DNA of 37,587 bases from assembly GCA_027063505.1 (NCBI GenBank), contig JAMORO010000011.1, positions 1-37,587 on the forward strand. The letters are read 5' to 3'. The notes below the pieces were generated by a model. It was not told the DNA's origin and did no database searches. It worked only from the letters and a program-made list of their open reading frames with translations. This document shows positions 1 to 8,000 of this stretch, one piece after another. The stretch is from Sulfurimonas sp. (GTDB taxonomy: Bacteria; Campylobacterota; Campylobacteria; Campylobacterales; Sulfurimonadaceae). Made by a program: the position numbers and the translations under genes. Positions within the stretch are counted from its first letter, which is position 1. Each line of letters starts with the position of its first letter.

Positions 1-1148
1 TCTAAGCCACTTTTTTTCGCTTCATCTTCAGAAATTCCCGCTGCTGCAAAGTTTGGCATACTAAAGAGTACCCAAGAGTTTTTACTAAAATCTGGTTTAA
101 AAAAGTTGTGTTCTAAAAAGAGGTTTTGAGCAACTAAATGGGCTGCATATTGAGCGGTATGTGCAAACTTTGGAAAGTTTTCAACTACATCACCATTGGC
201 AAAGATATTTTTGTTCGTTGTTTGGAGAGAGTTAGTTGTTGTTATACCTTTTTTACTAAAAGCCACATTCGCTCTTTCTAACTCTAGTTTTTCAATGTTT
301 GGCTTACGACCTATGGCACTTAAAACTTTTTCGCTTACAAGAGTTTTTTCTTTAGACTCCTGTGTATAAGTTATCTCTAGTAACTTCTCTTTATAATTCA
401 CTGCTTTTACTGAAGCATTGAGGAGAAGATTGATATTTGGATGTTTTTGTAGTTTTTCTAAAAGATACTCAGAAGCTTCTGCATTTATATTTTTTAAAAT
501 ACCAGAACCTCTTACAAAAAGGTTAATTTTTACACCCAAATCTGCAAGTATCTGAGTAAACTCTATGGCGATAGCCCCGCTTCCTATAATACTCAAACTT
601 TTAGGCAACTCCATATCTTTAAAAAACTTATCGTTTGTCATCACCTCATCGACGCCGTCACCCTCATAAGCAACAAGGTTTGCTTTAGAACCAGTGCCTA
701 GAAGAGCCTTGTCAAAGCTAATAATTTGCGAACTTCCATCTTCAAAAACGACCCCTACACTCGATGGCGTTTCAAAGTGTGCAAAACCTTTTATGATGTC
801 GATATTCCCAACACTTCCAGCAAGCTCTTTAGCTGCAGCCGTTCGTTTGGTCAAAATCTCATCTTTACGTGCTTTGATTTTTTCCCAAACAAGTTCATAA
901 TGTCTACTCTCTAAGGAAACACCAAAGGCTTCTAAATTTTTAATCTCTTTTATATGCTTAGCACTTGCTTCCATTATTTTAGATGGTATACATCCTTGAA
1001 AAAGACACTCTCCACCAAGTTCCCCTAAAACATCTATAAGTGCTATACTTTTTTGAGGGTTTAATTTTGCATACTCTATAGCAACAGGAGTCCCAGCTGG
1101 ACCAGCTCCAAGAACTACTAAGTCATATTTATCTTTTATTTTTTGCAT
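1..1148 (-). CDS. Dihydrolipoamide-dehydrogenase-like pyridine nucleotide-disulfide oxidoreductase (3' end cut by window edge)
   Basis: Reading the minus strand from an ATG at 1148 gives 382 codons without a stop before the window edge, so the C-terminal dimerisation domain is missing. Visible features are an N-terminal FAD-binding GAGPAG at about residues 14-19, the redox-active disulfide motif GGECLFQGC with Cys48 and Cys53 (the C-x4-C spacing of lipoamide dehydrogenase and mercuric reductase), a second Rossmann motif (IIGSGAIAIEF), and the FANGD motif that contacts FAD. The family moves electrons between NAD(P)H and a disulfide through FAD. Without the C-terminal His-Glu pair I cannot tell lipoamide dehydrogenase from a mercuric-reductase-like or orphan member. 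A GGAGAA ribosome site 6-7 bases upstream fixes the start. It is divergent from the APC permease, with no 2-oxoacid dehydrogenase gene beside it. Confidence 0.85.
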   Translation of the reverse strand, partial: MQKIKDKYDLVVLGAGPAGTPVAIEYAKLNPQKSIALIDVLGELGGECLFQGCIPSKIMEASAKHIKEIKNLEAFGVSLESRHYELVWEKIKARKDEILTKRTAAAKELAGSVGNIDIIKGFAHFETPSSVGVVFEDGSSQIISFDKALLGTGSKANLVAYEGDGVDEVMTNDKFFKDMELPKSLSIIGSGAIAIEFTQILADLGVKINLFVRGSGILKNINAEASEYLLEKLQKHPNINLLLNASVKAVNYKEKLLEITYTQESKEKTLVSEKVLSAIGRKPNIEKLELERANVAFSKKGITTTNSLQTTNKNIFANGDVVENFPKFAHTAQYAAHLVAQNLFLEHNFFKPDFSKNSWVLFSMPNFAAAGISEDEAKKSGL

Positions 1149-1192
1149 AATATTTCTCCAAATATCTATTCAATTAACTAACTATTTAATTA

Positions 1193-1198
1193 ATTTTA
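1193..1198 (-). promoter_or_regulatory. Extended -10 promoter of the disulfide oxidoreductase gene
   Basis: On the minus strand TGC precedes TAAAAT, an extended -10 box typical of epsilonproteobacterial sigma-70 promoters, about 45 bases ahead of the ATG at 1148. No convincing -35 box is visible, which is usual in this group. Confidence 0.45.
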
Positions 1199-1219
1199 GC
1201 ATAATATAGATAAATAGAG

Positions 1220-1225
1220 TATACT
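1220..1225 (+). promoter_or_regulatory. Candidate -10 box of the APC permease gene
   Basis: TATACT lies 24 bases upstream of the permease ATG. A weak TTAGCA sits 18 bases further upstream as a possible -35. It is back to back with the oxidoreductase promoter in the same 100-base gap. Confidence 0.4.
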
Positions 1226-1249
1226 TATATAGATATATAAAGGGAAAAA

Positions 1250-2539
1250 ATGAAATCAAAAAAAGCTTTTGGTTTATGGAGTGCTGTCTTTTTAGGCATA
1301 GGTTCTATGGTTGGAGCTGGGATATTTATAGTAATTGGTCAAGCAGGAGCTATCGCAGGTAATTTTGTAACATTTTCCTTTTTTCTAGCAGCAATTATTG
1401 CCCTACTTTGTGGTTACTCTCTGAGTAAACTAGCGACTACTTATCCTAGTCGTGGTGGGATCATAGAGTATCTTACACAAACTTATGGAGAGGGTTACAT
1501 CTCGGGAAGTTTAGGCATACTTTTTTATCTTGCACAACTCATCGCTCTTGCAGCAGTTGCAAAATCTTTTGGAACATATGGAGCTACCTATATGGATGGA
1601 GGGGTGACACCTTTTTATACCAACCTCTTTGCCCTGCTTGTTCTTGGTGCATTTGTATTTATAAACCTTATCGGTGCTGCTGTTGTAGCTCGTGCTGAGT
1701 CTATCATTGTTATTGTCAAACTTATCGCACTACTTATCTTTACAGTAGGAGCACTCTACTACATCAAACCTGAAAACCTCTCTATCTCTCATGCACCAAC
1801 AGCTGTCCATGTTCTCTTCTCTTTAGGTTTAACATTTTTCGCTTTTCAAGGTTTTAGTGTCATTACAAATAGTGTTGAAGATATGCAAGACCCACAAACA
1901 ACTATGCTTAAGTCTATGATCCTTTCCATCATTCTAGTCGCTATTCTCTACATCTCAGTAAGTGTGGCTGTTTTTGGAAATCTCTCACTTGCAGAGATTA
2001 TAAAAAGTAAAGATTTTGCACTTGCTGAGGCTGCACAACCTGTTTTTGGAGCTATTGGATTTAAACTCATTGCCGCCACAGCACTTCTTGCTACAGCTTC
2101 AGCCATAAATGCCACTCTTTATGCAGTTACACAGATTAGCTATACACTTGCAAAAGAGGGAAATCTTCCTGAAGTTTATGAGCATCATGTTTTTCACAAT
2201 AGCGAAGGGCTTGTAATCTCAGCACTGCTAAGTATTCCGATGATACTTTTTCTTAACCTCTCAGAAATAGCCGCTATTGCTTCTATTATAGTATTACTTA
2301 TTCAGGGATTTACACATACGGGGCATCTTTTTCATATACAAAAGACTGGGGCTTCTAAAATTCTTGTTATTTTAGCAATTTTTGGGACATTTAGTGCGGC
2401 TGGATTTGCTATCTTTTATACTGCAAAAAGTATAGCACATTTTGAACTTTACATAGTTCTTGCATTTATTCTTGCTTTTATTCTTGAAGTACTACTTAGG
2501 TATTTTACTCAAAGAACCATAGAGCAACAGATTAAGTAG
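1250..2539 (+). CDS. APC-superfamily amino acid permease
   Basis: This 429-residue protein is almost entirely hydrophobic, with about 12 predicted membrane segments. It opens with the APC signature GIGSMVGAGIFIVIGQAG at about residues 16-33, the unwound first helix that binds the amino or carboxyl group of substrate in this fold. Length fits the family, and AGGGA ahead of the ATG is a good ribosome site. The expected role is proton- or cation-coupled uptake or exchange of an amino acid or amine at the inner membrane; the substrate cannot be read from the sequence. It is a single gene, convergent with the small gene at 2546, and the two stop codons are only 6 bases apart. Confidence 0.88.
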   Translation: MKSKKAFGLWSAVFLGIGSMVGAGIFIVIGQAGAIAGNFVTFSFFLAAIIALLCGYSLSKLATTYPSRGGIIEYLTQTYGEGYISGSLGILFYLAQLIALAAVAKSFGTYGATYMDGGVTPFYTNLFALLVLGAFVFINLIGAAVVARAESIIVIVKLIALLIFTVGALYYIKPENLSISHAPTAVHVLFSLGLTFFAFQGFSVITNSVEDMQDPQTTMLKSMILSIILVAILYISVSVAVFGNLSLAEIIKSKDFALAEAAQPVFGAIGFKLIAATALLATASAINATLYAVTQISYTLAKEGNLPEVYEHHVFHNSEGLVISALLSIPMILFLNLSEIAAIASIIVLLIQGFTHTGHLFHIQKTGASKILVILAIFGTFSAAGFAIFYTAKSIAHFELYIVLAFILAFILEVLLRYFTQRTIEQQIK

Positions 2540-2554
2540 TCTGAACTACTTAAT
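2531..2554. terminator. Hairpin spanning two convergent stop codons
   Basis: A perfect 10-bp stem (2531-2540 with 2545-2554) closes a CTGA loop. It contains the stop codons of the permease (plus) and the 66-residue protein (minus), so both proteins end in Ile-Lys from the same repeat. Neither strand has a strong U-tract, so termination by this element alone is uncertain. Confidence 0.5.
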
Positions 2555-2746
2555 CCCTAACTCAGAAAAAACCTCTTCAAAAAAGACACTTACTTTTATA
2601 AGTTCATCTTTCAGTGTTCCAAAGGCACGATCTTCTAAAACCCACTCTTCTACTCTTTTCATACTTTCACTCTTTTGTGACTCATCTAACTTCGTTGTAT
2701 TTTTAATTGACTCGCGTATCATCTCTACATGTTTATGTGAACTCAT
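2546..2746 (-). CDS. Small acidic hypothetical protein (66 aa)
   Basis: I do not recognise a family. The 66-residue product is charged and likely all-helical, with no membrane segment, signal peptide or cysteine. A good ribosome site (AAGGA, about 7 bases from the ATG) supports it as a real gene. It lies 17 bases downstream of the 69-residue gene, so the two probably share the transcript that starts beside the inverted repeat at 3012-3055. That repeat also abuts the arsC-like promoter, so this pair may be co-regulated with the arsC-like operon. Confidence 0.65.
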   Translation of the reverse strand: MSSHKHVEMIRESIKNTTKLDESQKSESMKRVEEWVLEDRAFGTLKDELIKVSVFFEEVFSELGIK

Positions 2747-2763
2747 TTTCTCATCCTTATTTT

Positions 2764-2973
2764 TTAATAGTAATCATATTTTCCATTAGCGATATCAAAA
2801 CGAATCGCTGTTAACTTGTCTTGCATTATATCTAGTAAAATTTCTGCAGCCTGCTTATCATCTGCCTCAGGAACATCCCAGTCAGTAATTTTCATATTTG
2901 CATTAAAAAGTACCTCTACCTCTTTTTGTATCTCATCTTTTCTACTTGCTAACTCTTTTAATATTACATCCAT
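2764..2973 (-). CDS. Small acidic hypothetical protein (69 aa)
   Basis: No family recognised. The 69-residue product is predicted helical and acidic, with no cysteine or membrane segment. AAGGAG sits 6 bases before the ATG, and a TATAAT box (2992-2997, minus strand) lies about 20 bases upstream, so the gene is well supported. It is divergent from the arsC-like gene and is probably the first gene of a two-gene unit with the 66-residue protein. Its promoter is immediately next to the long inverted repeat, so the same regulator may act on it. Confidence 0.68.
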   Translation of the reverse strand: MDVILKELASRKDEIQKEVEVLFNANMKITDWDVPEADDKQAAEILLDIMQDKLTAIRFDIANGKYDYY

Positions 2974-3011
2974 TGTATTCTCCTTAAGTTTATTATACTC
3001 CTAAAAAAGTT

Positions 3012-3055
3012 AATACCATTAATATATCAATATATGTTGATATATTAATGGTATT
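3012..3055. promoter_or_regulatory. Perfect 19-bp inverted repeat, probable repressor operator
   Basis: Arms at 3012-3030 and 3037-3055 are exact reverse complements with a 6-base centre (TATATG). The inner ATATCAA-N6-TTGATAT resembles the dyads bound by ArsR/SmtB-type repressors. The right arm contains the -35 box (TTGATA, 3037-3042) of the arsC-like promoter, and the left arm lies just upstream of the minus-strand TATAAT. A dimer bound here could block both directions. No arsR-like gene is in the window. It is unlikely to be a terminator, because it precedes both genes and has no U-tract. Confidence 0.75.
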
Positions 3056-3065
3056 CTGCTACAAT
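3037..3065 (+). promoter_or_regulatory. Promoter of the arsC-like operon
   Basis: TTGATA (3037-3042), a 17-base spacer and TACAAT (3060-3065), preceded by TG one base away, form a near-ideal sigma-70 promoter. The -35 lies inside the right arm of the inverted repeat, the arrangement expected for a repressor that occludes RNA polymerase. Confidence 0.75.
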
Positions 3066-3093
3066 TTAATTTATATAACATTGGAGATTTTAT

Positions 3094-3498
3094 TTGAAGA
3101 AAAAAGTATTAGTCTTATGTACAGGAAATAGTTGCCGCTCTATTATGGCTGAAGCCCTAATAAATGCGAAACTCAGTGAGTGTGTTAAGGCCTATAGTTC
3201 AGGAGTTAAAGCGAGTGGTAAGGTAAACCCAAAAGCACAAGCACTTTTAGAAAAAAATAGCCTTTGGAGAGAAGAGTATCACTCTAAAGTTATAGATACA
3301 GTTATAGATATGGATTTTGACTTAGTTGTAACCGTATGTGACAATGCACAAGAGACATGTCCTATGTTTCCAAAAGCTGTCAAGACAATACATATGGGTT
3401 TTGAAGATCCAAGTGGGAAAGAGGATAGTGAGTATGTAAAAGCTTTAGAGCTTATTCACTTAAATCTTTTACCAATAATTAAAAAGGAGTTATGTTAA
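3094..3498 (+). CDS. arsC: Thioredoxin-coupled arsenate reductase / low-Mr tyrosine phosphatase family
   Basis: This is a 134-residue cytoplasmic protein of the LMW-PTPase fold. The P-loop CTGNSCRS begins at Cys9, and Cys82 and Cys89 sit in CDNAQETC. This Cys9/Cys82/Cys89 pattern closely matches the three-cysteine relay of thioredoxin-dependent ArsC (Cys10, Cys82 and Cys89 in the S. aureus enzyme), which reduces arsenate to arsenite. Translation starts at TTG 3094, about 7 bases after GGAG; no better start is visible. It is first in an operon with the small cysteine-bearing protein and the DUF4395 protein, behind a promoter overlapped by a long inverted repeat. No arsenite exporter or arsR is adjacent, so the arsenate role rests on the motifs. 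Confidence 0.85.
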   Translation: MKKKVLVLCTGNSCRSIMAEALINAKLSECVKAYSSGVKASGKVNPKAQALLEKNSLWREEYHSKVIDTVIDMDFDLVVTVCDNAQETCPMFPKAVKTIHMGFEDPSGKEDSEYVKALELIHLNLLPIIKKELC

Positions 3499-3755
3499 TG
3501 GAAAAAAAAGTATTTAAAACTGGAAATGGTGTAAAAATCAACTTTTTAGGTGGTGTACAGAAGCAAAATATAGTCACTATGGTCGAGAACTGTGCAACTG
3601 GTCAGTGTGAATGTATGAGTGATGATACAAAAGCAAAGATAAAAGATATGAAAGTAAGCGGTAGTGATGGCGATGTAGCACTTGAGCTAGAGGGTGATGT
3701 GAGTGTAACAGAGATTCAAGAAGCATTAGCAAAATCAAAAGTGATTAACGACTAA
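3498..3755 (+). CDS. Small cysteine-bearing protein of the arsC-like operon (85 aa)
   Basis: Family not recognised. The product is 85 residues with a compact NCATGQCEC cluster (three cysteines in seven positions) at about residues 31-39, followed by an acidic, probably alpha/beta C-terminal half. I chose the ATG at 3498, which overlaps the arsC stop codon (TAATG), because GGAG at 3486-3489 is 8 bases from it but only 2 bases from the alternative ATG at 3492. Coupling to arsC and the cysteine cluster suggest metal, metalloid or thiol-disulfide chemistry in the cytoplasm; this is inference from context. Confidence 0.75.
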   Translation: MEKKVFKTGNGVKINFLGGVQKQNIVTMVENCATGQCECMSDDTKAKIKDMKVSGSDGDVALELEGDVSVTEIQEALAKSKVIND

Positions 3756-3766
3756 GAGTAGTAAGG

Positions 3767-4507
3767 ATGGAGATGTTCAAAGATTTTTTTGTTTACGGAG
3801 AGAAAGTAGATGGTTATGATGTACGAGTTATAAATGAGAGAGAAGCACGTGCTGCAGCGGGAATTCTATTTGCCTTTGGTATGCTCAGCCTTACAAACGC
3901 TGTTATGTTACATCATGGAGTTGTAACTCGCTACTTCATTAGCTTTTTTACTCTTGATTTTCTTATTCGTGTTATTAATCCTAACTACTCTCCCAGTATG
4001 CTACTTGGACGCTTTTTTGTACAGAACCAAACACCAGAGTATGTTGGTGCCGCACAAAAAAGATTTGCTTGGAGTCTAGGGCTACTTCTAGCACTCCCTA
4101 TGTTTTACTACCTTGTTATCAACTGGCAACCGAACCCTATAAAAGTTCTTATCTGTACTATCTGTCTTTTACTACTTATCTTTGAATCTGCCTTCTCCAT
4201 ATGTCTAGGATGCAAAATTTATAACCTTGTAATGCCAAAAAAAGCTACACACTGCCCTGGTGGTGTCTGTGAGATAAAGAAAAAAGAGAAAATACAAACT
4301 TTTAATAGTGTACAGAAGTTTATCTTCGTACTCACTCTTTTAGTAATTTTCTCTGGAATTTATAGCTATACATATAAGCTTGAAAATAAAACACATATAG
4401 GAAAACTTGTTTCAGAGAAGATGATGAATGAAAAAGAGAGAAAAGCTTTTGAAGAGGCTGCCTATCTCAAAGAGTTAGCAGAATTTGAAGAGGATGAGGA
4501 TTTTTAA
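3767..4507 (+). CDS. DUF4395-like integral membrane protein with cysteine motifs
   Basis: A 246-residue protein with about four hydrophobic segments (roughly 30-50, 60-75, 105-125 and 130-150) and one more near 190-205. The order, the NPNYSPS segment and the CLGCKIY motif after the fourth helix resemble DUF4395 membrane proteins. A second pair, HCPGGVC, follows about 15 residues later, so two CxxC-type pairs lie close together near the membrane. The C-terminus is strongly charged and acidic. It begins 11 bases after the small cysteine protein and ends in the palindrome at 4496-4515. Its linkage to arsC suggests redox or metal handling at the inner membrane, but no activity is established for this family. 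Confidence 0.68.
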   Translation: MEMFKDFFVYGEKVDGYDVRVINEREARAAAGILFAFGMLSLTNAVMLHHGVVTRYFISFFTLDFLIRVINPNYSPSMLLGRFFVQNQTPEYVGAAQKRFAWSLGLLLALPMFYYLVINWQPNPIKVLICTICLLLLIFESAFSICLGCKIYNLVMPKKATHCPGGVCEIKKKEKIQTFNSVQKFIFVLTLLVIFSGIYSYTYKLENKTHIGKLVSEKMMNEKERKAFEEAAYLKELAEFEEDEDF

Positions 4508-4515
4508 AAATCCTC
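4496..4515. terminator. Perfect 20-bp palindrome between convergent genes
   Basis: GAGGATTTTT is followed directly by its reverse complement at the end of the DUF4395 gene, just before the convergent gene at 4521. In RNA this gives a GAGGA/TCCTC stem around a T/A-rich centre. It may act as a weak bidirectional terminator. Confidence 0.4.
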
Positions 4516-4520
4516 TCTCC

Positions 4521-4955
4521 CTACTCTATAATGTCACGTTGATCTTGAGTGAGAACTGCTCTAGTCTTGTAAATACACTCTATATGAATAATTGTCGCTT
4601 TAGCACGAAGTGATGCTAACTTCTCAACATCTGCTTTAAGTGATTCTGGTTTTTCACCCGCTAAAGTTCTTTTTACTATACTCGCTTCAAGAGGGTTTAT
4701 CTGTTTTCCAAGAGCTTTAGCCCCACTCATAGTCTCTTGTCTAATAAGAAGAAGTTTCTCTTTTTGTGACTCTGTAAATGATACATCTTCATCATCCCAA
4801 AAAACTTTTACCATCATTGTTAAATGTGGCAGTTTCCCTTGAATAAGAAATGGTTTCGCCTGTACTTTTTTTTGTCCCTGTGCTAAAAGAGATGTTGATC
4901 CTATAGAAGATACGAAGATTAGTGTACCAAGAAGTGCTGTTAATTTTGTTTTCAT
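4521..4955 (-). CDS. Exported Spy/CpxP-like (LTxxQ) protein
   Basis: A 144-residue protein with a clear signal peptide (Lys-rich start, hydrophobic core, likely cleavage after about residue 25 near LLAQ). The mature part is predicted all-helical, and the LTQDQRDIIE end recalls the LTxxQ repeats of periplasmic Spy/CpxP-type proteins. An internal FTESQKEKLL segment resembles a first copy of the same motif, so two LTxxQ-like repeats flank the helical core, as in that family. Members act as periplasmic chaperones or sensors of envelope or metal stress. It is a single gene with an AAAGGAA ribosome site. The family assignment is tentative; the export signal is clear. Confidence 0.6.
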   Translation of the reverse strand: MKTKLTALLGTLIFVSSIGSTSLLAQGQKKVQAKPFLIQGKLPHLTMMVKVFWDDEDVSFTESQKEKLLLIRQETMSGAKALGKQINPLEASIVKRTLAGEKPESLKADVEKLASLRAKATIIHIECIYKTRAVLTQDQRDIIE

Positions 4956-5048
4956 ACTATAAAGTTCCTTTTCTGATTGATTTTATAATGATAAGGTGTT
5001 AGTGTTAAGAGAATATTAAGAGAAAATAAATATATTGCACATATAAGT

Positions 5049-5069
5049 GAGGAGAGATAAACTCTCCTC
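5049..5069 (-). terminator. Hairpin after the FG-GAP lipoprotein gene
   Basis: A perfect 8-bp stem (5049-5056 with 5062-5069) with a 5-base loop lies 16 bases after the lipoprotein stop. The downstream minus-strand sequence is AT-rich but has no clean T-run, so it is a probable rather than strong intrinsic terminator. Confidence 0.5.
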
Positions 5070-5085
5070 TTCACATAAATTAAGG

Positions 5086-8000
5086 TTACTGTTGTGTTAC
5101 AGTGAGGGCAAAAGGTCCTGTTCCTGTGTTGTTATAACCCTCTATTTTTACAAATACTTTTTCAGTTGTATCAACATGTATAAACAGACCATCCATATCA
5201 AATATATCTTGCTGCACTAAGTTTGCATCAGTTGCATATTCGTATGGTGTTGTTTTATCTACTTTATAGACTGAGACAACAATATCACCTGCATATGAAG
5301 CATCGTTATTATCCAAATCTTCAGTTAAGATTTGATAATCAGCTCCTGAAACACCATCAAAACTATACCAAAGAAAATCTCCAGACTCTACAAGGTTTCC
5401 TTCGACTTTCACACCTGATGTAAGTGTTATTGTGTTGTCAGTTGGAGTTTCAATGATTAAATCATATCTAATGTCAACATTGTAATCCATAACTGTTAGA
5501 GTATAATTGGTATTAGCCTCTAAACTCACTCTTTGAATCTCTTTTGTTAAATTAGCTTCATCACCAGTTGTTACCGCATTTCCAGTGCTAGACTCACTAA
5601 CACCAAAACTTATATCACTCTCATCTGTAAAATTATCTCCTCGTATAGTATAATCTCCTGCAACCGTAGTAGTAAAACTATAGTAACTTTTATTTGCACT
5701 GCCTACTACTGCTTGTGCTCTATGTAGAGTGTCTAAAGAGAGAGCAAATGGATTTGTATCTGTTCCCTCTTTAGTTATAACACCGCTAGAACTTAGTGCA
5801 GGAAGTGTATATACATAAAGTTGGGCATTGACACTATGACTTCCTACCCCTGCAACTAAAGAAGTACCACTTAGAGCAACATCACCACCTATTTTACTGT
5901 AAGTACCTGCATCTGGAGACTTGATTGCAAAAACTTGATTAAAAGTATCACTACCATCATTTTCATAAATGTAAACGGCATTGTTATTAGGAGCACCAAC
6001 AGCAACCCTACTACCGCTAATAGCAACACTCTCTCCAAAATAGTTACTAGAAGAAACTTCACCATCAGGTTCTAGTGTTGCACGAAGAGCATAAGAACCA
6101 TTTGAATCTTTTTTATAGATATAGGCAACACCTGAATTATTTGTATTTACTTCACCATTTGATTCTCCAACAATAAGGTAGTCATCATCTATCGCAATAT
6201 CTGATCCAAAGTAGTTATTTCCATCTGGATTTGGAGAAAGAAGTTTTCCTGTCTGAGTCCATTCAGTTGCACCTTTTTCAAAGATATATACTGCACCTTT
6301 AGCACTATCTTTTAATTCAGCTGACACAACAAGTGTTGTTCCATTAAGTGCTACTGCAGACCCAAAGTAGTCTGTCACATCGGCTTGCAAGTCGGATGGT
6401 CTTATCTGTTGTTCTAAAGTAAAAGAGTCACTACCATCATTTTTAAAAATATAAACGCTACTGTTTACATCAGCGATACCGCCACCTGCAACAATATAAT
6501 CACCATCTATTGCTACAGAGACTCCAAGCCACTCATTTGAAGTGTTATCACCAAGAATGGTAGCCACTTTTTGAAATACTCCACTTCCATCATTTTTAAA
6601 GACAAAGAGTGCTCCACGATCGTTATTACTCGTATCACTATCATATCCTTTATCTCCAATAACAATATAGTTCCCATCTATCGCTAAAGAGCTACCAAAA
6701 TCGTCACTACTTCTACTCGCATTTGCTTCAAGTTTTTGAACTTTTTCCAAGGTATTGCTACTGTTATATTTATAAAGATAAACTACACTTCTTCCATCTT
6801 CAATCAAGGCTCCAGAAAGTACATATGTCCCATCGGTATTAACTGTTTGTGCAAAACTTGTATCTGTTACATTGCTATCGGGCAATAACTCTTGTGTAAA
6901 GTTAACATCTTGACTCACAACTACAGTTGAAGCAGTTACACTATAATTAAAAGAAGTTGAAACAGAATCTGTGCCATCACTCACCATAACGGTAACAGTC
7001 GCACTCTCTACAGTTGTCGGTGTTCCAGAGATAACCCCACTATTAGGGTCTATAGTTAATCCAGATGGTAAACCAGAAGCTGAATAAATCAAGGTATCTG
7101 TAGTATCTGCATCTGTTGCATCAACTGATATAGTTACAGCAATATTTACCTCAGAACTTTGATCAGCGATTGCAGCTATTGTTGGAGCACTGTTAGCTGG
7201 AGCAATTATCACATGTGTTGCTTTTATCATAAAAGAACCAGAGCTAGCACCATTTTCACGAACTACTTTCAGAAGTACTTTTTCATCTGCTACTGCTTTT
7301 ATATATTTCCCATTGAAATCATTTCCACTATGTTCATCACTAAATTCATATTTAAAATCACTTGTTTGACTCAATGCATACTGGTAGTATGTTGTTGTAT
7401 CTGCTTGATATGCTGAGACATCTACATTACCCTCATAGTTTGCATCTGTAAAAGCATCTTCCCATTGAATGAGATAAATTTCATCTTTTTGTGCAGTAAA
7501 CTCATACCATACTGGAGTGTATGTAGCATCTAACACTACACTTCCTACTGTTTCAGAGCCTAAAACAAGTGGTATTGCTTGAATTCCAGCTCCCCCACCA
7601 CCGCCACTATTGTATCCACTTAAATAACCAGTGTCTGCAGAGCTAATATCACTAAGTGTACCACTCACAGATGCTTTCACTGTATAGGAATATGTTTTCG
7701 TCGTATTCACAGATGTGTCTTCAAACGAATTTAAAGCTCCAATACTATAAAGTAAATCATCTTTATAGATATAGTAACTGTCTGCTCCAACAACAGCATC
7801 CCATGTAACAACAATTTTATCTACATATGTTCCATCTGAAGCTGATATGTTTTGGGGGATAATTGTATTACTTGCTATTGGTGCTGTAATAGTAACGGGG
7901 ATACTCAATGTTTTTCCAGAGTCACTTAGTATATTTAAGGTAGCACTTCCAACAGCTTTTGACTCCACGACAAGAGTTGGACTAGAGCTTGTATCTACTG

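Noticed and set aside
694..914. Two short plus-strand frames inside the disulfide oxidoreductase gene
   Set aside because: The minus-strand gene is supported by FAD and Cys-x4-Cys motifs over the same bases.
3012..3055. The inverted repeat as a terminator
   Set aside because: It lies between two divergent starts, overlaps a -35 box and is not followed by a T-run on either strand.
5700..6900. Possible tandem DNA repeats in the lipoprotein gene
   Set aside because: The periodicity is in protein (FG-GAP blades of about 50 residues); the DNA copies have diverged and no CRISPR-like or exact direct repeats were seen.
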